From the NCBI GenBank assembly GCA_017477245.1, contig JAFUWY010000018.1, positions 59,185 to 123,184 on the forward strand: a DNA stretch of 64,000 bases, read 5' to 3'. Each line of letters opens with the position of its first letter. Within the stretch, counting starts at the first letter, position 1. The notes under the pieces are model-generated. The model was not told the DNA's origin. It saw nothing but the letters and a program-made list of their open reading frames with translations, and did not search any database. A program made the translations under genes and the position numbers. Source of the stretch: Bacteroidales bacterium (GTDB taxonomy: Bacteria; Bacteroidota; Bacteroidia; Bacteroidales; UBA932). Shown in pieces: positions 27,719-34,696 of the stretch.

Positions 27719-30031
27719 ATGAACAAAGTTACAAAAATCCTGCTGATATTGCTCCCCGCAGCGCTGGCGACCTGGTTTTTGTGCTGCCTGCCGCGCCAGC
27801 TGTTCCGGGCCCCGCTGTCCGCCACGGCGACCGCGGCGGACGGCACGCTGCTCGGCGCGCGCATCTCGGCGGACGGGCAGTGGTATTTCCCGCCTTCCGA
27901 CCACGTGCCGGAGAAGTTCGCCCGCTGCATCGTGGCCTATGAGGACAAGCGCTTCTGGCTGCACGGCGGCGTGGACCTGCTCTCGGCGGCCCGTGCGCTG
28001 CGCCAGAACCTGGCGCGCGGCGAAGTCGTCAGCGGGGCCAGCACGCTGACCATGCAGGTGATCCGGCTGAGCCGGCCGGACGCGCCCCGCACCCTGCCCG
28101 AGAAGCTCTACGAGATGGTGCTGGCGGAGCGGCTGGAACTGCGTTGCTCCAAGAAGAAGATCCTGCTCCTGTACGCGTCCAATGCGCCTTTCGGCGGAAA
28201 CGTGGTGGGGCTGGAGGCGGCGGCGTGGCGCTATTTCGGGCGCAGCGCCGACGACCTCTCCTGGGGCGAGAGCGCCATGCTGGCGGTGCTGCCCAACGCC
28301 CCCGGCCTGATCCATCCCGGCCGCTCGCGCGAGCGCCTGCTGGAGAAGCGCAATGCACTGCTGGACAAGCTGGAGCGGCGCGGGGTGATCGACGGGACGG
28401 AGTGCCTGCTGGCCAAGGACGAGCCGCTCCCGGAGCGGCCGCTGCCGATGCCGGACCAGGCCTACCACCTGCTGGAGCGCTGCCGCCGCGAGCGGGGCGA
28501 CGGGCCGTTCGCGACCACGCTCGACGCTGCGCTGCAGCAGCGCGTGGCCGCGGTCGCCCGCCGGCACTTCGAGGTGTACCGCACGAACCTGGTGGACAAT
28601 ATGGGCGTGCTCGTGGCGGACGTCCGCACGGGCGAGATCCGGGCCTATTACGGCAATACGCGCGGGTGCGCGCCGCAGGTGCGCGGCGCCGACGTGGACA
28701 TGGTCCCGGCGGCGCGCTCCAGCGGCTCCACGCTCAAGCCCCTGCTCTATGCCGCGATGCTGCAGGCCGGGGAGCTGCTGCCCACCCAGCTGGTCAAGGA
28801 TACCCCTTACAACTACAACAATTTCTCCCCGCACAACTTCGGGCGCACCTTCGACGGCGCCGTGCCGGCCCGCGAGGTGGTGGCGCGATCGCTCAACGTC
28901 CCTTCCGTGCGGATGCTGGAGCAATACGGGGTGGAGCGTTTCCTCGGCGACCTGCGGGGGCTCGGGTTCACGACCATCGACCGGGACGCCGACCATTACG
29001 GCCTGTCGCTGATCCTCGGTGGGGCGGAGATCACGCTGGAGACGCTGGCGCGGGCGTACTACTACCTCGCGGCGGAACTGGCGGAAGCCCCCGTGTACGA
29101 ATCCCTGGCCTACCTGTCCGGCGAGCGGCGCGCGCGGCTGCCGGAGCGGCGCATCCCCGTCGGCCGGGCGGCCGCATATCTGGCCTTCGACGCGCTATCG
29201 GATGCCAACCGGCCGGAGGAGGAAGCGTCCTGGATGGACTTCGCCACCGGCCGCCGCATCGCCTGGAAGACCGGCACGAGCTGGGGCAACCGCGATGCCT
29301 GGAGCGTGGGCGTCACCCCGGACTGGGTCGTGGCGGTCTGGGTGGGCAACAGCGACGGCGAGGGCCGCGCCGGAGTGACGGGCGTTTCCTACGCCTCGCC
29401 CGTGATGTTCGACGTCTTCTCGGCCCTGCCGGGTTCCGGCTGGTTCCCCCGTCCCACGGACGGGCTGACGCGGCTGGAGGTCTGCCATGAGAGCGGGCTT
29501 CCCGCCGGCGACCTTTGCCCCCACCGCGACACCCTCTGGGTGCCCGACGTGGCGGAACGGCCCGACATGTGCCGCTACCACCGGCTCGTGCACCTGGACG
29601 CGGAGGGACGCTGGCAGGTCAATTCGTCCGTCTGTCCGCCGGAGCAGATGCGCACGGAGGTGCGCTTCGTGCTCCCGCCGGCCCAGGAGTGGTACTACAT
29701 GCAGAAACACCTGGACTACAAACCTTTGCCGCCCCGCCATCCCCAGCTCGATGCAGCCTCGTCGGCGCGCAGTCCCATCGAGATCATCTATCCGCAGCCG
29801 GGGCTGACGCTCGTGCTGACGCGCGGCCTGTCGGGCACGCCGGGCGGCGTGGTCTTCCGCGCCGCGCACGCCGACCCCTCCGCCACGCTGTACTGGCACA
29901 TCGACGACACGTTCGTCGGCGAGACCCGGGGCGAGCACACGCTCCGCGTGGACCCCGCCCCGGGCGACCATCGCCTCACCCTGATCGATGCCCAGGGCGA
30001 GCGCCGGGTGACGCTCTTCTCGGTGAGATAG
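27719..30031 (+). CDS. pbpC: Penicillin-binding protein 1C
   Basis: A bifunctional peptidoglycan synthase. There is an N-terminal membrane anchor (residues 5-23). The GT51 glycosyltransferase domain has EDKRFWLHGG near residue 77 and GASTLTMQ. The transpeptidase has the nucleophile motif STLK (Ser337), SLN near 394 and KTGTS (517). The C-terminal BiPBP_C domain is typical of PBP1C, with cysteines near 590-630. At 770 aa it is normal. The divergent macroglobulin lipoprotein is the family's standard partner; together they may guard the cell wall against proteases. Confidence 0.95.
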   Translation: MNKVTKILLILLPAALATWFLCCLPRQLFRAPLSATATAADGTLLGARISADGQWYFPPSDHVPEKFARCIVAYEDKRFWLHGGVDLLSAARALRQNLARGEVVSGASTLTMQVIRLSRPDAPRTLPEKLYEMVLAERLELRCSKKKILLLYASNAPFGGNVVGLEAAAWRYFGRSADDLSWGESAMLAVLPNAPGLIHPGRSRERLLEKRNALLDKLERRGVIDGTECLLAKDEPLPERPLPMPDQAYHLLERCRRERGDGPFATTLDAALQQRVAAVARRHFEVYRTNLVDNMGVLVADVRTGEIRAYYGNTRGCAPQVRGADVDMVPAARSSGSTLKPLLYAAMLQAGELLPTQLVKDTPYNYNNFSPHNFGRTFDGAVPAREVVARSLNVPSVRMLEQYGVERFLGDLRGLGFTTIDRDADHYGLSLILGGAEITLETLARAYYYLAAELAEAPVYESLAYLSGERRARLPERRIPVGRAAAYLAFDALSDANRPEEEASWMDFATGRRIAWKTGTSWGNRDAWSVGVTPDWVVAVWVGNSDGEGRAGVTGVSYASPVMFDVFSALPGSGWFPRPTDGLTRLEVCHESGLPAGDLCPHRDTLWVPDVAERPDMCRYHRLVHLDAEGRWQVNSSVCPPEQMRTEVRFVLPPAQEWYYMQKHLDYKPLPPRHPQLDAASSARSPIEIIYPQPGLTLVLTRGLSGTPGGVVFRAAHADPSATLYWHIDDTFVGETRGEHTLRVDPAPGDHRLTLIDAQGERRVTLFSVR
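27724..27731 (-). promoter_or_regulatory. -7 box TAACTTTG of the macroglobulin gene, inside pbpC
   Basis: Exact consensus on the minus strand, lying within the first codons of pbpC and 31 bases before the macroglobulin ATG. With the pbpC box at 27703-27710 it gives two promoters that face each other and whose transcripts overlap at the 5' ends. Confidence 0.5.
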
Positions 30032-30211
30032 GTTCTCTGGCGCAGTGCGGGGCGCTCATTGCGGGCGTTGTTTTATGTAATTTGCTGATAGTTAGTTGTT
30101 TGTCGAAATTAACCGTTGTAAAAAACGCCCGGTTGATTCAGGTAACAGACAGAAAGATAAAAAGTTGCTAAAAACAGCGAAGGAGACGTCCGCAGATTCC
30201 GGGATTCATTG

Positions 30212-30219
30212 TATCTTTG
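30212..30219 (+). promoter_or_regulatory. -7 box TATCTTTG of the DUF486 gene
   Basis: Exact consensus, 20 bases before the ATG at 30240. Bases 30032-30211 between pbpC and this box show no gene and no clear terminator. Confidence 0.6.
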
Positions 30220-30239
30220 CGGACTTTTCTGACAAAGGT

Positions 30240-30608
30240 ATGCAAGGAATCTGGACTATCCTGATGCTGATCTGCTCGAACATCTTCATGACGTTCGCGT
30301 GGTACGGCCATCTCAAACTGCAGGAAATGAAGATCTCGACCGGCTGGCCGCTGATCCTGATCATCCTGTTCTCCTGGGGCATCGCCTTCTTCGAATATTG
30401 CCTCACCGTCCCCGCCAACCGCATCGGCTTCGCAGGCAACGGCGGCCCCTTCAACCTGATGCAGCTCAAGGTCATCCAGGAGGCCATCTCGCTGACCGTC
30501 TTCACGGTCATCGTCCACTTCCTCTTCCAGGGCCAGCCCTTCCAGTGGAACCACCTGGCGGCTTTCGCCTGCTTGATCCTCGCGGTGTTCTTCGTATTCC
30601 TGAAATAG
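30240..30608 (+). CDS. DMT-family membrane protein (DUF486)
   Basis: A 122-aa membrane protein with four hydrophobic segments. It has the DUF486 core SNIFMTFAWYGHLK near residue 12 and FFEYCLTVPANRIG near 45. The family is related to small multidrug-resistance transporters; the substrate is unknown. The ATG at 30240 is preferred because it follows the -7 box; the longer open frame upstream is not hydrophobic and crosses the promoter. Confidence 0.85.
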   Translation: MQGIWTILMLICSNIFMTFAWYGHLKLQEMKISTGWPLILIILFSWGIAFFEYCLTVPANRIGFAGNGGPFNLMQLKVIQEAISLTVFTVIVHFLFQGQPFQWNHLAAFACLILAVFFVFLK

Positions 30609-30637
30609 ACGGCGGTCGCCCCTGTTGATAATCAGTG

Positions 30638-30685
30638 ACTTACAAATCAACCTTCGGAGAAAACGCCGAAGGTTGATTTGTAAGT
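30638..30685. repeat. Perfect 20-bp inverted repeat
   Basis: Arms 30638-30657 and 30666-30685 are exact reverse complements (acttacaaatcaaccttcgg and its complement) with an 8-base loop agaaaacg. It lies between two + strand genes. It may act as a terminator of the DUF486 gene, but it is longer than needed and lacks a T-run. Confidence 0.7.
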
Positions 30686-30710
30686 GCTTGATACTCTGTC
30701 AGGCAATATG

Positions 30711-30718
30711 TATATTTG
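30711..30718 (+). promoter_or_regulatory. -7 box TATATTTG of the sialidase-like gene
   Basis: Exact consensus, five bases before the ATG at 30724, predicting a leaderless transcript. It lies 26 bases after the perfect inverted repeat. Confidence 0.65.
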
Positions 30719-30723
30719 CTAGC

Positions 30724-31866
30724 ATGATGCGACGTCCTTTCATCCTTCTCCTGTTGCTGGCCTGCCTGTCCGCCTGCCAGTCGCCGGCGCCGCGCGTGCC
30801 GCGGGTGCCGGAGGGCCTGTTCGACCTGGCCGACACCGTCGCGCTCGGACTGACGGGGCTGCCCGGCGCCGAGCTGGTCACGGTCACGCGGCCGGAAGGC
30901 GAGCGCTATGTCAACAACGTGGTACTGACCGGGTTCCGGGGTGAGCTTTTCTGTATGTGGCAGGAGTCGGCCCGGGACGAGGACTCGCCTGATTCGTTCG
31001 TGGCGCTGTCCCGGAGCCGGGACGGGAAGCATTGGAGCGCGCCGGAGCCGCTGGCGCTGCCCTCGGACAGCACCTTCGCTTCGCCCGGCGGCTGGATCCA
31101 GCGGGGCGATTCGCTCTGCGCCGTGCTCAACCTCATCTGCTCGCCGGAGCGCGCCAAGGGCGGCACCGCATGGTACATCGCCACGAAGGACGGCCGCGAC
31201 TGGCGCGCGCCGGAGCCGCTCCGGATGGCGGACGGCTTGCCGATGGACGGCATCCTGGAGCAGGATCCCCTTCTGCTCGGGAACGGCCGGACCGTCGGGG
31301 CGGCGCACTTCCGCCCGGGCACGCAGGTGGCGCCCATCTGCACCGACGACCCCTCCGGCCTGCGCGGCTGGGTACGTGTCCCGCTTGCAGAAGGGGAAGG
31401 CAAACCCTTGGAACCCAGCCAATACGAGGCGCCGGACGGGCGGCTGGTGATGTCCTTCCGCGACCAGGCTTCTTCCTTCCGGAAACTGTATTCCATCTCG
31501 GAGGATAAAGGCTCGTCCTGGACGGCCCCGGCGCTGACCAATATCCCCGACTCGCGCTCCAAGCAGTGTTCGGGGACCCTTCCGGACGGCCGGACCTTCT
31601 GGGTCGGCAACCCGACCGGCAGCAAGTCCCGCCGCATCCTGGCGCTGGCCGTCTCCCGGGACGGCTATCTTTTCGACAAGGCCTGGGTGCTCGCCACCGC
31701 CGCCGACCTGCCCCGCCAGCGCTTCACCGGCCGCTACAAGACCCTGGGCTACAGCTACCCCAAGGCCTTCGTCCAGCCCGACGGCACGCTCTGGATCTCC
31801 TTCTCCATCAACAAGGAAGACGCCGCGGTGATCCGGATTCCGCCGGGCACGGTGCCTCGCTCTTAG
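30724..31866 (+). CDS. Sialidase-like (BNR/Asp-box) lipoprotein
   Basis: A lipoprotein with a beta-propeller of the sialidase superfamily. The lipobox LSAC gives lipidated Cys18. Three Asp-box motifs are seen: SRDGKHWSAPE (about residues 98-108), TKDGRDWRAPE (154-164) and SEDKGSSWTAPA (259-270). A catalytic arginine triad cannot be assigned by eye, so whether it cleaves sialic acid is unknown; it may be another glycoside hydrolase or a binding protein. At 380 aa it is a single propeller. Its stop overlaps the convergent PIN gene's stop. Confidence 0.75.
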   Translation: MMRRPFILLLLLACLSACQSPAPRVPRVPEGLFDLADTVALGLTGLPGAELVTVTRPEGERYVNNVVLTGFRGELFCMWQESARDEDSPDSFVALSRSRDGKHWSAPEPLALPSDSTFASPGGWIQRGDSLCAVLNLICSPERAKGGTAWYIATKDGRDWRAPEPLRMADGLPMDGILEQDPLLLGNGRTVGAAHFRPGTQVAPICTDDPSGLRGWVRVPLAEGEGKPLEPSQYEAPDGRLVMSFRDQASSFRKLYSISEDKGSSWTAPALTNIPDSRSKQCSGTLPDGRTFWVGNPTGSKSRRILALAVSRDGYLFDKAWVLATAADLPRQRFTGRYKTLGYSYPKAFVQPDGTLWISFSINKEDAAVIRIPPGTVPRS

Positions 31867-32285
31867 GCAAGCCGCGCCAGGAACTCCGCCGGGGTCATGA
31901 CGGGGATCCGCGTGTAACCTTGGAAGTGTCGGGTGTTGGAAGTCAGGATGAAATCGCAGAAGTCCGTCTCGGCACAGGCGATCTGGAGTGCATCTTCGAA
32001 GTCCGGACAGTTGGATGCCAGCGCATCATGGAGGAACAAGTCAGTCATCCCTATGGCCTGGCAGGTCTTGAGCAGAGCCTGGAGGGTAGCTTTTATCTCG
32101 CTGGCAGGCAGGTGTTTCCGAAGTACATAGGCGATGTCCGCAACCGAGAGGAACGACAGGTGGAGCCGGATCCGGTCCGGATAGGCTTCCCGCAGGTCCA
32201 GCAGGCCTTGCGCTGCATCCTTGCCCTCCCGGCCCGGGATGAGGAGGTCCAGGATGACATTGGTGTCCAGGAAGATTTTTGTCAT
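31863..32285 (-). CDS. PIN-domain toxin (VapC-like)
   Basis: A putative ribonuclease toxin. The PIN acidic residues are visible in FLDTNVILDLL (Asp7), DFEDALQ in the middle and the C-terminal DFILTSNTRHF. The 140-aa length is typical. Its ATG overlaps the antitoxin stop (ATGA), and its own stop overlaps that of the sialidase-like gene by two bases. It forms a type II toxin-antitoxin pair with the upstream gene. Confidence 0.85.
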   Translation of the reverse strand: MTKIFLDTNVILDLLIPGREGKDAAQGLLDLREAYPDRIRLHLSFLSVADIAYVLRKHLPASEIKATLQALLKTCQAIGMTDLFLHDALASNCPDFEDALQIACAETDFCDFILTSNTRHFQGYTRIPVMTPAEFLARLA

Positions 32286-32554
32286 TTGCTGAGCAGGTAA
32301 GCCAGTTTCTCGTCTTCGCGGAGTTCCCGTTCCGTGAAAGGGGGAAGGATGTCCCGCATCCGGGCGACATGCGGGGCGTGCGCGACCGGGAAGGCTACGT
32401 CAGGGAATTCGGGCGTGTCGCAGACATCCGCACGAAGCAGCGCTTCGACATAGCTGTTCAGGCTCTTGTTCTGCTCCCGCGCCTTCTTCTTCAGGCGTCG
32501 GAGCAGGGATTCTTCCAGGCGGAAGGCGGTTTGGACTCTGGGCGGTGTCTCCAT
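32282..32554 (-). CDS. Antitoxin with ribbon-helix-helix-like N-terminus
   Basis: A 90-aa partner of the PIN toxin. Residues 6-45 (VQTAFRLEESLLRRLKKKA followed by SLNSYVEALLRADV) look like an RHH DNA-binding domain of the Arc/HicB type. The C-terminal half is probably the toxin-wrapping tail. Start 32554 is chosen because the -7 box lies 17 bases upstream; a longer open frame would run through the promoter. Confidence 0.78.
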   Translation of the reverse strand: METPPRVQTAFRLEESLLRRLKKKAREQNKSLNSYVEALLRADVCDTPEFPDVAFPVAHAPHVARMRDILPPFTERELREDEKLAYLLSK

Positions 32555-32571
32555 GGTGCGTGTCTTTCCGG

Positions 32572-32579
32572 CAAAGATA
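32572..32579 (-). promoter_or_regulatory. -7 box TATCTTTG of the toxin-antitoxin operon
   Basis: Exact consensus on the minus strand. It lies only 45 bases from the end of the next minus-strand gene (MBL hydrolase). Confidence 0.55.
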
Positions 32580-32624
32580 CGCAGATGATAACACTTCTGC
32601 AAGATGTTATCGCGAAAAAGCCTG

Positions 32625-33335
32625 TCAGATGAGATGCGGGTCGATCACCACCGGCTCCAGGTCGGGGTCGGGGGTCTCCTCCGGTTCGTTGAAGGGCTCG
32701 AGGAAGGGGTTGTGCGTGCGCTCGTGGCCGATGGTGGAGGTGGGGCCGTGGCCGGGGAGGATGCGGATGTCGGGGTCCAGCAGGATCAGTTTCTCCATGA
32801 TGGAGCGGATCTCGTCGTCATACTCGCTGTAAAGGAAGTCCGTGCGGCCGATCGAGCCGGCGAAGAGGGTGTCTCCCGTCAGCATCACGCCCGCCTCGCG
32901 CGCCAGCCAGCACACGCCGCCGGGGGTGTGCCCGGGGGTGGCGATGACTTCCCAGGTCATGCCCGCCACTTCCAGCACCTGCCCGTCCTGCACCGGCGTC
33001 CATTTGAAATCCACCGCCGGCGGGGTGAGCCCGAGCCGGCCGGCCATCTCCGCGCTGTAGCCCAGCACGACTTCGTCGGCCGGGTGCATGTAGACCGGGA
33101 TGCCGCCGAAGCGGTCCTGGAGGGCCTTGACGCCGGAAATGTGGTCGAAATGGCCGTGCGTGAGCAGGATGGCCTCGGGGCGGAGGCCTTCCTGCGCCAG
33201 CAGGTCCGTGAGGGCCTGCAGCTCGGCGGGGCCGTCGCAGCCCGGGTCGGCGATGACGCACCGGCCGGCCTCGCTCCAGGCCACGTAGCAGCGCTCCTGG
33301 AGGAGATTGAAGGTGAGGGCGCGGATGTTGAGCAT
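32625..33335 (-). CDS. MBL-fold metallohydrolase (glyoxalase II-like)
   Basis: A metallo-beta-lactamase-fold hydrolase with the zinc motif THGHFDH near residue 62 (HxHxDH), a further His in ATPGHTPGG (near 133) and GDTLF (Asp). The last His is in LPGHGPTSTIGHE. At 236 aa it matches the small single-domain hydrolases annotated as hydroxyacylglutathione hydrolase-like. The start ATG at 33335 gives LNIRALTFNLLQERCY, the normal beginning. Substrate unknown. Confidence 0.88.
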   Translation of the reverse strand: MLNIRALTFNLLQERCYVAWSEAGRCVIADPGCDGPAELQALTDLLAQEGLRPEAILLTHGHFDHISGVKALQDRFGGIPVYMHPADEVVLGYSAEMAGRLGLTPPAVDFKWTPVQDGQVLEVAGMTWEVIATPGHTPGGVCWLAREAGVMLTGDTLFAGSIGRTDFLYSEYDDEIRSIMEKLILLDPDIRILPGHGPTSTIGHERTHNPFLEPFNEPEETPDPDLEPVVIDPHLI

Positions 33336-33356
33336 TCGTTTGCGTTTAAAGATTGG

Positions 33357-33364
33357 CAAATTTA
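33357..33364 (-). promoter_or_regulatory. -7 box TAAATTTG of the MBL hydrolase
   Basis: Exact consensus on the minus strand, 21 bases before the ATG and back to back with the promoter of the first deoxynucleoside kinase. Confidence 0.55.
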
Positions 33365-33376
33365 CAAAACTTGTGT

Positions 33377-33384
33377 TAAATTTG
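33377..33384 (+). promoter_or_regulatory. -7 box TAAATTTG of deoxynucleoside kinase 1
   Basis: Exact consensus, 20 bases before the ATG at 33405. Confidence 0.55.
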
Positions 33385-33404
33385 TATGATACACAATCAC
33401 GGAT

Positions 33405-34019
33405 ATGCACATCGGAATAGCAGGCAACATCGGCTGCGGCAAGACGACCCTCACGCGCATGCTCGCGGAGCACTACGGCTGGACGCCCAAGTACGAAGCC
33501 GTCACATACAACCCCTATCTGGAAGATTACTACAAGGATATCCCGCGCTGGTCCTACAACCTGGAGACCTATTTCCTCGCCCAGCGCTTCCGGGACGTGC
33601 TCGACATCGCCCAGTCCAAGGAGGTGATCATCCAGGACCGCACCCTGTTCGAGGGCGTGGAGATCTTCGTGGCGAACAACCATGACCTGGGCAACCTCTC
33701 CGACCGCGACTACGACACCTACATGCAGCTCTTCCGCCTGATGATGTCGATGGTCAGCCCGCCCGACCTGCTGATCTACCTGCGCTGCAGCGTGCCGCAC
33801 CTGGTCGCCCAGATCCAGAAGCGCGGCCGCGACTACGAGCAGACGATGAACCTGGAGTATCTCACCGGCCTGAACGACCGTTACGAGAAGTGGATCGCCG
33901 GGTACCAGGGCCGGCTGCTCGCGATCGACGCCGACCGGCTGGACTTCGAGAACAATCCGGAAGACTTCGCGTCCGTCACGGACAAGATCGACGCGGAACT
34001 TTATGGTCTATTCAAATAA
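33405..34019 (+). CDS. Deoxynucleoside kinase (dNK family), copy 1
   Basis: A salvage kinase phosphorylating deoxynucleosides with ATP. P-loop GNIGCGKTT is at residues 7-15, and the DRx motif in IIQDRTLFEG is near residue 77. The C-terminal lid has QKRGRDYEQ. At 204 aa it fits the bacterial dGK/dAK group. A paralog follows 35 bases later with its own -7 box, so this is a tandem duplication. The two probably split deoxyguanosine and deoxyadenosine specificity, as known in Gram-positives, but this is inference. Confidence 0.9.
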   Translation: MHIGIAGNIGCGKTTLTRMLAEHYGWTPKYEAVTYNPYLEDYYKDIPRWSYNLETYFLAQRFRDVLDIAQSKEVIIQDRTLFEGVEIFVANNHDLGNLSDRDYDTYMQLFRLMMSMVSPPDLLIYLRCSVPHLVAQIQKRGRDYEQTMNLEYLTGLNDRYEKWIAGYQGRLLAIDADRLDFENNPEDFASVTDKIDAELYGLFK

Positions 34020-34025
34020 TTCTGT

Positions 34026-34033
34026 TAATTTTG
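34026..34033 (+). promoter_or_regulatory. -7 box TAATTTTG of deoxynucleoside kinase 2
   Basis: Exact consensus in the 35-base gap between the two kinases, 21 bases before the second ATG. Confidence 0.5.
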
Positions 34034-34054
34034 TAAGTTTTTAAGGAATTAAGT

Positions 34055-34696
34055 ATGCACATTGCGATTGCAGGGAATATCGGAAGCGGCAAGACCACGC
34101 TCACCAAGATGCTGGCGGCGCACTACGGCTGGATCCCCAAGTTCGAGTCCGTGGACTTCAACCCGTACCTGTCGGATTTCTACGAGGACATGGAGCGCTG
34201 GTCCTTCAACCTCCAGATCTATTTCCTCAACAAGCGGTTCAAGGACGTGGTCGAGATCGCCAAGACCGACGACGTGATCATCCAGGACCGCACCATCTAC
34301 GAAGATGCCCGCATCTTCGCGCCCAACCTCCACGACATGGGCCTGATGAGCAGCCGCGATTTCGAGAACTACTCCGACCTGTTCGACCTGATGATGTCGC
34401 TCGTGGGCAATCCCGACCTGCTGATCTATCTCCGCTCCAGTATCCCCAACCTGATCGCCCAGATCCAGAAGCGCGGCCGCGAGTACGAGAAGAGCATCCG
34501 CATCGACTACCTGACCGGCCTGAACGAGAAATACGAGGCCTGGATCAAGGACTATCCCGGCAACCTGCTCATCATCGACGCCGACCACATCAAGTTCGGC
34601 AACAACCCCGAAGATTTCGCGAAGGTCACCGACATGATCGACGCCCAGTTATATGGTTTATTCACACCTGACAAGAAAGAAACCTATGGAGAATAG
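34055..34696 (+). CDS. Deoxynucleoside kinase (dNK family), copy 2
   Basis: Paralog of the preceding gene, with the same landmarks: GNIGSGKTT (residues 7-15), IIQDRTIYED and QKRGREYEK. It differs in the substrate-pocket region (KFESVDFNPYLSDFYEDMERW against KYEAVTYNPYLEDYYKDIPRW), which may reflect different base preference. It is 213 aa, with a longer C-terminus (TPDKKETYGE) whose codons overlap the start of the next gene by 11 bases. Confidence 0.9.
   Translation: MHIAIAGNIGSGKTTLTKMLAAHYGWIPKFESVDFNPYLSDFYEDMERWSFNLQIYFLNKRFKDVVEIAKTDDVIIQDRTIYEDARIFAPNLHDMGLMSSRDFENYSDLFDLMMSLVGNPDLLIYLRSSIPNLIAQIQKRGREYEKSIRIDYLTGLNEKYEAWIKDYPGNLLIIDADHIKFGNNPEDFAKVTDMIDAQLYGLFTPDKKETYGE

Noticed and set aside
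30096-30240. A longer N-terminus for the DUF486 protein
   Set aside because: The added part is charged, crosses the -7 box and is not part of the family.
34653-34686. An earlier start for the acyl-CoA synthetase
   Set aside because: It would place 33 more bases inside the kinase gene and add a non-conserved leader; ATG at 34686 gives the normal N-terminus.
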